In this document: positions 15,283-21,141 of the stretch, piece after piece
How the letters are laid out: every line of letters begins with the position of its first letter
How positions within the stretch are numbered: position 1 is the first letter of the stretch
Source: Anaerolineae bacterium
Lineage (GTDB): Bacteria; Chloroflexota; Anaerolineae; 4572-78; J111
NCBI GenBank assembly: GCA_023382535.1
Contig: JAHDWA010000110.1
Coordinates: forward strand, 1 to 21,770
Reading direction: 5' to 3'
Length of the DNA: 21,770 nucleotides
Translations under genes and position numbers: made by a program
Notes under the pieces: generated by a model
Told to the model about the DNA's origin: nothing
The model's database searches: none
The model's input: only the letters and a program-made list of their open reading frames with translations

Positions 15283-15410
15283 AAATTGGACAATTTTTTG
15301 AGTCTGCCTAACTCGGCCACAAACAAGCTCAAACGATACGCTTCTACTTTCCACAAGGGGTCGCCCGTAAAATCGGCTGGCGCATTTTGTTCCCATTCCT
15401 GATAGTTCAC
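15264..15410 (-). pseudogene. Four-helix-bundle protein (23S IVS-type family) remnant
   Basis: GTG at 15410 follows CAGGAG at good distance and opens a 48-aa frame: MNYQEWEQNAPADFTGDPLW, then KVEAYRLSLFVAELGRLKKL, ending inside the heptamer repeats. The stretch YQEW, P, D-LWK-EAYRL-LF resembles the start of the small four-helix-bundle protein family, whose members are usually about 120 aa. Only the first helix or so remains and the stop is provided by repeat sequence, so it is truncated. It lies between jetB and jetC on the same strand and would be transcribed with them. Family assignment is from memory of the consensus. Confidence 0.45.
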
Positions 15411-15440
15411 GGCTACGCTCCTGATAATCGTGCATGTATA

Positions 15441-15471
15441 TGATGCGTAAAAAGTCACGTATCACGCATCA
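15441..15471. repeat. Heptamer palindrome overlapping the jetB stop codon
   Basis: TGATGCGT (15441-15448) is inverted as ACGCATCA (15464-15471), an 8-bp stem with a 15-nt spacer that contains another unit (TCACGTA). Read on the minus strand, TGATGCG TGATACG TGA supplies the last codons (Asp-Ala) and the TGA stop of jetB. The repeat therefore sits inside the gene's end, not just after it. Confidence 0.7.
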
Positions 15472-16085
15472 GTTTCTTCCTCTACCGCCCGATACTTCCT
15501 CAGCCACGCTTCCATTTCCTCTGCCGTTTGCACCGGCAGGATCATTTTGACCGAGCCGCGCAGGCGGAGACGGGCTTCGCTCTCACGGGCGTCGAGGGAG
15601 CGGCCGTCCAGCGGTTCGATCAAACCCAGGCGGCGCAGGCGGCTCAAAATGGTTTCATATTGGCCTACGCCCAGGTCGCGCTCTTTGCCGGTGATGGTCC
15701 GGTATTCTTCCCGCACCTCGCCAATCGTCACCACCGGGTCGGCGGCCAGGCTGAGCTGCTCAACCTGTTCCTCGTAGAGCTTGCGCAAAACCACAATCAT
15801 CAACGACTCGTCGAGCTTGAAGCGCTGGTGGCAGTAGCTAAAATCGGAAACCACCTGGAAGATACGGTGGTAATCGTCGTGCAGCAGGGTAAAGCCGGCC
15901 AGAGCCAGCAGAGCCGAAAAAATAGAGCGGTGGCGGTGGACGAAGTAGTAATCGTCTTTGTCGCCATCGCTGTCCTGGTATAGAAACGTCTGGCCCAGCA
16001 GCCGGTTCATCACCCGCGGAATATCCCGGCGGGCCTTTTCCGGCAAGCCGGTGGTTTCGAGAAGAGACTCTGAAGTGAATGTCAT
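15462..16085 (-). CDS. jetB: Wadjet KITE subunit JetB (DUF4194-like)
   Basis: The product is 207 aa. The sequence is made of winged-helix repeats: VMNRLLGQTFLYQDSDGDKD, then DYYFVHRHRSIFSALLALAG, the aromatic HDDYHRIFQVVSD segment, LDESLMIVVLRKLYEEQVEQ and, near the end, RLRRLGLIEPLDGRS. This is the DUF4194 pattern, counterpart of MukE, which bridges the kleisin JetA and the DNA under the JetC heads. The start at 16085 lies 11 nt after AAGGAAGG. The C-terminal residues EETDA are partly encoded by an inserted heptamer repeat, so the original tail may have differed. It is 90 nt after jetA and 255 nt before jetC, unusually long gaps for a Wadjet operon; both are filled with repeats. Confidence 0.88.
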   Translation of the reverse strand: MTFTSESLLETTGLPEKARRDIPRVMNRLLGQTFLYQDSDGDKDDYYFVHRHRSIFSALLALAGFTLLHDDYHRIFQVVSDFSYCHQRFKLDESLMIVVLRKLYEEQVEQLSLAADPVVTIGEVREEYRTITGKERDLGVGQYETILSRLRRLGLIEPLDGRSLDARESEARLRLRGSVKMILPVQTAEEMEAWLRKYRAVEEETDA

Positions 16086-16112
16086 TCGTTATCCACACCT
16101 TCCTTAAAAATC

Positions 16113-16173
16113 CGTGATGTGTGGTGCGTAGTACGTAAATATCTCGACTACGCGCCACGCCCTACGCACCACG
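16113..16173. repeat. Heptamer-repeat palindrome in the jetA-jetB gap
   Basis: Right arm 16145-16173 reads on the minus strand CGTGGTG CGTAGGG CGTGGCG CGTAG, four 7-mers in tandem. Left arm 16113-16137 is the complementary partner (CGTGATG TGTGGTG CGTAGTA CGTA on the plus strand). The arms pair imperfectly into a long hairpin with a small AT-rich loop. It begins 2 nt after the jetA stop and ends 27 nt before the jetB start, filling the gap. Confidence 0.65.
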
Positions 16174-16175
16174 TT

Positions 16176-17600
16176 TTACTTCTTTACCAACTGAAACGGC
16201 CTGACTCTGACCGGTCCTAATTTGACCGGCTCGCCTTCAAGGGCTTCCAGGCTGTAATTGACTTCGGGGTGGTTGCCGTAAGCGACGGTATAAATCAGCC
16301 AGGGCAGATCGGCGGGGGCGGCAAAGACATCGGGAGGGAAGTCGGAGATGTGCAGCACACGATGGCCGTTGAAAAATTGGCCGACAAAGGCTTGAATCTT
16401 GGCCGGAGTGATGGCCGCGCCCAACTGCTGCAAAGTTGCGGCGTGCAGGGTGCGGGCCGTCGTGGGGTCGAGAATCGGCAGGACCACCGGCTGGGGGGTG
16501 AAGGGGGCGCGGCGCTGGGGTAAGGTATAAAAGCTGTGGACATCGGGCTGTTCGGCGGCGACGGTCTGGAAGGAGGGCGCTTCTTCGGGCAGCCAGGTTT
16601 CACCCTCGGTTTGCAGCGCGGCCAGGTCGCGGGCCAGGGCAGTCAGCTTATCTTTTAAGCTGCCGTCGGCGCTGACCAATTGGTAGCGAATCTGACGCAG
16701 GGAGGTGCGTAAATATTGGCCGTGCCGCCGGTCAATTTCCTCCAGCAGCGGGTCGAGACTTTCGAGTTGGTTAATGATGAAACGCAAATAATGACTGATC
16801 TCAGCCTCGGCCTGGGCCGGGGTCAGCCGCCCCTGGGTAGCTAACTCGGTGGCGGTCTGCTCCAGCCAGGCGCTGTCAAGCTGCCAGCTTTGCAACTGGC
16901 CGATGATGTCGCGCCGGTAGCGGGAAACGTGATCGGAGGTTTTGAGGGCGTGATAGGCCGGGCCAAGCGCCTGGCTGTACTCGTCGTACTGCAAACGCAG
17001 CAGTTCGGCCACCGATTGGTTGCGGCTGATCCGCTCGATGTAACGGCGGATGTTCTGGTTCAATTCATTCAAGCCGCGAATCACCTGGCGGACATTCTCA
17101 TAAGCCTGGGTCAGGGCCAGCGCAGGCGAGAAGTTTTCGCCCTGGTGGGTCAGCAGTTGGTGGGCGGCGTAGAGCTGGCCGGTGTATTCACGCGGCTTTT
17201 GCTGTTGGATAGTCCGCAGGGCTTCCAACAGGGTAAAGGCATAGTCGGGTAAAATAATGAACTCGGTGTAATCGGCCTGCTGTTCCCGTTCCAGCCAGCC
17301 CGCTTCGACCAGGCGGCGCAGTAGCCAACTGGCGTATTCCTGGATGTTGCCGGGGAGCGGCTCGTCGGCGTTATCCGGCCCGTCCTGGGGGAAGCTCTCA
17401 ATGCCCTCACCCGTTAAATAGGTGACAATTTCGGCAATGACCATGTCGCGGGTCAGGCCGAAGCGGTTAAACTCGGCGATTTCGTAAATGCGCAGCAGGA
17501 CGGCCATGTAGTGGCGCTGCAAGCCACCCTGGCCCTGAGTGCTGAAGACATTAAAAAGATTGGCCGGCAGAATATCAAAAGGATTGCTCACACCCGGCAT
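16176..17600 (-). CDS. jetA: Wadjet kleisin-like subunit JetA
   Basis: The product is 474 aa from the ATG at 17600, which has GGGAGGA at 8 nt; a longer TTG start at 17642 lacks this support. It opens NPFDILPANLFNVFSTQGQG, followed by winged-helix-type segments (YMAVLLRIYEIAEFNRFGLT, then SWLLRRLVEAGWLEREQQAD), a long helical middle (LNELNQNIRRYIERISRNQS and the HGQYLRTSLRQIRYQL region) and a C-terminal beta-rich part. This is the JetA role: MukF-like subunit joining the JetC heads. By length and opening it looks closer to the JetA type described for type II Wadjet than to the DUF3375 type, but I hold this loosely. It overlaps the regulator gene's end by 13 nt, so the two are coupled. Confidence 0.85.
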   Translation of the reverse strand: MPGVSNPFDILPANLFNVFSTQGQGGLQRHYMAVLLRIYEIAEFNRFGLTRDMVIAEIVTYLTGEGIESFPQDGPDNADEPLPGNIQEYASWLLRRLVEAGWLEREQQADYTEFIILPDYAFTLLEALRTIQQQKPREYTGQLYAAHQLLTHQGENFSPALALTQAYENVRQVIRGLNELNQNIRRYIERISRNQSVAELLRLQYDEYSQALGPAYHALKTSDHVSRYRRDIIGQLQSWQLDSAWLEQTATELATQGRLTPAQAEAEISHYLRFIINQLESLDPLLEEIDRRHGQYLRTSLRQIRYQLVSADGSLKDKLTALARDLAALQTEGETWLPEEAPSFQTVAAEQPDVHSFYTLPQRRAPFTPQPVVLPILDPTTARTLHAATLQQLGAAITPAKIQAFVGQFFNGHRVLHISDFPPDVFAAPADLPWLIYTVAYGNHPEVNYSLEALEGEPVKLGPVRVRPFQLVKK

Positions 17601-17860
17601 TGGCCGTTTCCTCCCATCCCCTCGTCTGAAGTCCCATTCCAAATCAGGATTTCCTCAACCTGGCAGCCCAATACCTGACACAGACGAGCCAAAGCATCCA
17701 GTTCAACGTAGCGCGCCTGGCCCGCGTCGAGCCGGTAGACCAAATCCTTAGGTACGCCGGCCAGGTGGGCTAATCGCCGTGGCGTGAGCCGCTGCCCTGT
17801 TGTCAACTGGTATTTGCCCAGTAACTTTGTAATTCGTCCCTTAGTCGTTAATTCTCGCAT
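17588..17860 (-). CDS. Xre/Cro-type helix-turn-helix regulator at the head of the jet operon
   Basis: The product is 90 aa. Residues ~20-72 are a Cro/C1-type HTH: TTGQRLTPRRLAHLAGVPKD, LVYRLDAGQARYVELDALAR, then LCQVLGCQVEEIL. The tail after residue 75 is Gly/Asn-rich and is mostly the sequence that overlaps jetA's ribosome site. It starts at an ATG without a clear Shine-Dalgarno, about 22 nt after the predicted transcription start. Being first in the operon, overlapping jetA by 13 nt, and having a palindrome at its own promoter, it is a good candidate for an autoregulator that sets Wadjet levels. That role is inference; binding is not shown by the sequence. Confidence 0.85.
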   Translation of the reverse strand: MRELTTKGRITKLLGKYQLTTGQRLTPRRLAHLAGVPKDLVYRLDAGQARYVELDALARLCQVLGCQVEEILIWNGTSDEGMGGNGQCRV

Positions 17861-17876
17861 AATAGCACATTTGTTC

Positions 17877-17889
17877 TATACAAAGTATA
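17877..17889. promoter_or_regulatory. Palindromic operator candidate at the jet promoter
   Basis: TATAC-AAA-GTATA is a perfect 5-bp inverted repeat with 3-bp spacer. It starts at the last base of the -10 box and covers the expected transcription start. Occupancy by a dimer would block the promoter. The regulator encoded directly downstream is the obvious candidate ligand. Confidence 0.5.
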
Positions 17890-17916
17890 TTATACCGGCT
17901 TTTGTCGCCTTGTCAA
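17889..17916 (-). promoter_or_regulatory. Near-consensus sigma-70 promoter of the jet operon
   Basis: On the minus strand the -35 is TTGACA (17911-17916) and the -10 TATAAT (17889-17894), both perfect, with a 16-bp spacer. Start of transcription is expected near 17882, giving a ~22-nt leader before the regulator's ATG. A promoter this strong with a palindrome over its start suggests repression as the main control. Confidence 0.75.
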
Positions 17917-17994
17917 GACAGATAATAGATTTAATCGCCACTTGGAGTAGCAACTCGCCATTTGTCTGCTTATAATCCCAGCTGACGTTCTATT

Positions 17995-18952
17995 AACCTG
18001 AGTTCGGAGTTTTAAGAAGGTGACACTGCTCCTTTGATGGTAGAATGTGAGTGTCCAATTCACAACCAAGCATAGGAGGGTGTCAGCCATGAGTATACTC
18101 GAATTATTCTGTGGTGTCGATGATTTCTGCCAACTGATGAGCCGTTATGAAGTGCCACTGCAATTGGGACCACCTAAACGCGGTCCCCAACCCAGTCTGG
18201 CTCTGAGCGAGCTAATGACAATTATCATTCACTTTCATCAATCGCATTATCGTGATTTCAAAGCTTACTATACTCAGCACGTGCTCCAACACCTGCGGGC
18301 TGAGTTTCCGGGTCTGGTCAGCTACAATCGCTTTGTCGAGTTGATGCCCACGACGGTGCTGCCCTTGTGTCTGTACTTGGTCTCCCGCTTCGCCACCCCG
18401 CTGCCGGTCTGTCATAACAAACGTATCCCCCGGCATAAGGTCTTTGCGGACCTGGCCGAACGAGGCAAAAGCTCCTTGGGCTGGTTCTATGGCTTCAAAT
18501 TGCACCTGATTGTCGATGATCAGGGCGAGCTATTAGCCGTTGGCCTCACCCCAGGCAATGTCGAAGATCGTAAACCGGTCCCCCGCTTGGCCAAAAAGCT
18601 GTGGGGTAAGTTGTGTGGGGATCGGGGCTACTTGTCCCAACGCTTGTTTAACCAACTCTTTCAGCAAGGGTTGCAGTTGATTACGCCGATCCGCAAGGAT
18701 ATGCCCAACCAGTTGATGCCCTTAATGGATAAGCTGTTGACCCGCAAACGCTCACTGATCGAGACCATCAATGACCAACTCAAGAATGTGTCCCAGATTG
18801 CTCATACCCGGCATCGCAGTGCCACCAACTTCTTGGTTAATCTTTTGGCTGGGTTAATCGCTTACACCCATCAGCCCAAGAAACCATCGCTCAAGTTATC
18901 ACGGTCGGAGTTTGCCTTGTTACCCCTTCTCAAATAACTCCGAACTCAGGTT
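17995..18952 (+). mobile_element. IS982-family insertion sequence
   Basis: The 17-bp terminal inverted repeats are perfect: AACCTGAGTTCGGAGTT (17995-18011) and its complement at 18936-18952. Inside is one transposase gene of IS982 type. Total length is about 0.96 kb, typical. I see no clean target duplication: the flanks are TTCTATTA on the left and TACTACTA on the right. The right flank interrupts the topoisomerase A-subunit fragment and the left flank is the jet promoter region, so the copy may mark a deletion or recombination junction. Confidence 0.85.
18089..18937 (+). CDS. IS982-family transposase with probable loss of the first catalytic Asp
   Basis: The product is 282 aa from the ATG at 18089, which has AGGAGG upstream and gives the typical start [16 protein letters not shown]; an in-frame GTG at 18047 is less likely. 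Family motifs: [70 protein letters not shown] (Asp178) and [20 protein letters not shown] (Glu225). In relatives the segment before VCHNKRI contains G-I-x-F-I-D-S-T, which carries the first Asp of the DDE triad. Here it reads [17 protein letters not shown], so about 10-11 residues including that Asp are gone, in frame. The protein is probably unable to transpose, although the gene is otherwise open. Confidence 0.8.
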   Translation: MSILELFCGVDDFCQLMSRYEVPLQLGPPKRGPQPSLALSELMTIIIHFHQSHYRDFKAYYTQHVLQHLRAEFPGLVSYNRFVELMPTTVLPLCLYLVSRFATPLPVCHNKRIPRHKVFADLAERGKSSLGWFYGFKLHLIVDDQGELLAVGLTPGNVEDRKPVPRLAKKLWGKLCGDRGYLSQRLFNQLFQQGLQLITPIRKDMPNQLMPLMDKLLTRKRSLIETINDQLKNVSQIAHTRHRSATNFLVNLLAGLIAYTHQPKKPSLKLSRSEFALLPLLK

Positions 18953-18954
18953 AC

Positions 18955-20290
18955 TACTAAGAGTCATAGTCGCTGCGACGACCTTACCGGTGCTCTTGAC
19001 TACATCCAATGAGGCCACACCTTGCCCGCCGCGACCCTGGAGGGGAAATTCGTTGAAAGGTACGCGCTTGATAAAACCAGCTTCGCTGATGATAATAACC
19101 TGAGTCCCTTTTGTCTCTTTTATGGCCATGCCACTCACCAGAGAGTCATCGGGACCGATCTTAATCCCACTCACCCCGCGAGCAGAGCCTGTGGCTTGCG
19201 GGTTGATCTCGCCGGTAGTGAACCGAATGGCTTTACCTTTAGCAGTAAAGAACATGGCCTCGACTTCATTGTCCCCAATAGCGGCGAATAATACCTCGTC
19301 ACCTTTGTCGTTCAGCCCAACGCAAGTGGCCCAACTGGCTTCGCTTGCTGACAAATCCCGGATACGAGTCCGCTTAATGTTGCCAGCCCGTGTCCCGACG
19401 ACCAGGTAATCGTCTGGCGCCACCACGCCAGTGGCTACCACATATTCCCCTTTGGGCAAGCCCACGTCAGACCAGGTTCCAGCTCGGAGAACGCGGCCCA
19501 GGGGGGCCTGCCAGCTCCGGCCTCGGTTAGAGATCAGGACGATAGAATCGGTGGGTTGGGCGGTGAACTGATGTAGGTGTGCCACAACAGGCTTGGGTGA
19601 CAGGCCAGGCTTAAGCTTGTAGGCAAAGGCGTCGGCATTAGCCCGGATAATCCCCTGCGTGGTTAAGGCGACCACTTGAGGTTTCTCCGGAAGATTAAGT
19701 TCAGCCTCAGTTTTTGCAGCCGACAATCCGGCGGCCTGGTCTTCGCGATCAACGATAACCGTGCGGCGCGGTGTGGCGAATTGGGCCTTGATGTCCGTAG
19801 TTTCGGCAACGATGACGGGGAGTCGCTCCTTCTCGGAAGCCAACAGTTTCTGGAGGTACTTGATCCTGTTCAGCAACTCCTTTTTTTCATCCCCCAACTT
19901 TTGCTTTTCCAGGCCGGCCAGACGCCGTAACTGCATCTCTAAAATGGCCCGGGCCTGCACCTCGCTAAAACCAAACTGCTTCATAAGTCCCTGGCGGGCG
20001 ATGTCGGTGGTCTTGGACTGCCGGATTGTACTCACAACTTGGTCGATAACGTCGAGCGCTTTGAGCAAGCCCTCGACAATATGCAACCTGGCCTCGTGCT
20101 CGGTCAGCTCGTGGCGGCTGCGCCGCTCGATGATGGTGAGCCGGTGCGAGATAAAACGGGTCAACATTTCTTTGAGTGACATCCGTTTGGGAATAACGCT
20201 GCCTTCTTCGTTAATCAAGGCCAGGTTGTTCACCCCAAAAGTTTGGCGAAGTTGAGTGTACGTCAGGAGAGCTTCGAGTGGTTTGTTCAA
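18955..20290 (-). pseudogene. Type IIA topoisomerase A subunit (GyrA/ParC-like), truncated at both ends
   Basis: The frame runs from a TTG near 20290 to 18920; its last ~12 codons are read from the IS982 terminal repeat. Homologous content starts [20 protein letters not shown], continues SLKEMLTRFISHRLTIIERR, the coiled-coil domain FGFSEVQARAILEMQLRRLAGLE (split here for length as FGFSEVQARAIL and EMQLRRLAGLE), then beta-pinwheel blades (LTTQGIIRANAD, VGTRAGNIKRTRI, GSARGVSGIKIG, LQGRGGQGVASLDV). The whole N-terminal breakage-reunion domain with the active-site Tyr, about 330 residues, is missing, as is the last blade. The canonical GyrA box is not seen in blade 1 (AFAYKLKPG instead), so it may be a ParC-like paralogue, not the housekeeping GyrA. 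Cannot cut DNA. Confidence 0.85.
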
Positions 20291-20300
20291 CCGGCGTCCC

Positions 20301-20399
20301 TCGGGTCACATCGGCGAGTTTGCCGGGCAGTTCTGAGACCTCCAAAGCTGACTTGCGGATCACTAACTGCCGGGCGGCCTTGGCCGCCTCGCGGCCACG
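20301..20399 (-). pseudogene. Type IIA topoisomerase B subunit (GyrB/ParE-like) fragment
   Basis: A 33-codon stretch reads [32 protein letters not shown] on the minus strand. This is the segment of GyrB/ParE just before the Toprim motif (family: AR-AR-L-RRKSALE-SSLPGKLADC). Neither the ATPase domain upstream nor the Toprim domain downstream is present. It is joined directly to the A-subunit fragment at about 20295 and to the DUF790 gene at about 20405. Order B then A on one strand is the normal operon order, so a deletion within one operon explains it. Confidence 0.75.
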
Positions 20400-20986
20400 C
20401 TGTGGTTAGCAAATTGGAACGATGGGTCCTTATAGCCATCCCCCACTCTTATCCGCATCTCCCTTGCCCAGTAAAGCAGGCCGCGGGCCAATTCCAAATT
20501 GTAACGAGCAATGAGGTCGCCGGGGGCGAGAGGCTCGCCAGGGTCGAGCAGGAGCTGTTCTTCGGCCAGGTCGGCGAAGAGGGCGGTTTCGATCTGCCCG
20601 GCGGTCAGGCCGTAGCCAGAGGCGGTTTCGGCGATAACTTGTTCTCGCGTGGTCTGGCTGAACAGATCATGCTTAAAGGTGATCGGCCCGCGACGAAAAA
20701 GCGCGGCCCGCAGGTCGGCAGGGGATAAAGGCGGGTCGCTGCCAAAGGTACAGCGCGCTTCCAGCACGGCGGCCAGCCCACGAATGACCGGGTAATCGAG
20801 GCTGTCGCCTTCGTAATCGCGCAGGGCTTCGGCCAGCGCCCCCCGGCTGCGCCCGGCGAAGTGCCGGAACAGGCTGGTCAATTCAGTGGCCAGGGTCAGG
20901 TAGTGGTAATCCGCCGGAATGGGGCGAGTCCACACCTGGCCGTTGCGTATTTCCAGCCGGGGCCTGATCAGTTCAGCTTTGAGCAT
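20363..20986 (-). pseudogene. DUF790 family protein, C-terminally truncated
   Basis: The ATG at 20986 with AAGGAGG upstream starts MLKAELIRPRLEIRNGQVWT, then HYLTLATELTSLFRHFAGRS, GSDPPLSPADLRAALFRRGP, LLLDPGEPLAPGDLIARYNL and LLYWAREMRIRVGDGYKD. This is the N-terminal region of DUF790, a predicted nuclease-type family of roughly 400-500 aa often found beside a Rad25-like helicase. About residue 192 the similarity stops and the frame runs over the topoisomerase B fragment in another reading frame (ending RRPRPPGS). The conserved C-terminal half is lost and there is no helicase neighbour. The promoter side is intact, so a truncated protein could still be made. Confidence 0.75.
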
Positions 20987-21090
20987 CAGTCCTCCTTGAG
21001 CTTAACTTTGCCTCAAGAAGGGCTGATTGTCCAATTGAGGAGAGGGGACTTCAGGAGGGGAGAAAAGCCGGGAAAAATTCTTAACATTGA

Positions 21091-21119
21091 TTGCCCGCAT
21101 GAGCAAGATTCGCTATAAT
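21091..21119 (+). promoter_or_regulatory. Promoter of the OmpR-type regulator gene
   Basis: A perfect -10 TATAAT (21114-21119) with TTGCCC (21091-21096, four of six matches to the -35 consensus) at 17 bp. Transcription would start near 21126, 16 nt before the ATG at 21142. Confidence 0.55.
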
Positions 21120-21141
21120 GGTGCTCCGTTACTCTATCAGG

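Noticed and set aside
15215..15471. Heptamer repeats as a CRISPR array
   Set aside because: Units are 7 bp in direct tandem with no spacers of constant size, and no cas genes are nearby.
11877..16085. Housekeeping MukBEF or SbcCD-type locus
   Set aside because: Four genes in Jet order with a Toprim nuclease at the end, and a JetC of 1109 aa, fit Wadjet; there is no SbcD-type phosphoesterase, and MukBEF has no nuclease subunit.
18955..20290. Functional gyrA
   Set aside because: The breakage-reunion domain with the active-site tyrosine is missing, the start is an arbitrary TTG after a stop, and the 3' end is cut by an insertion sequence.
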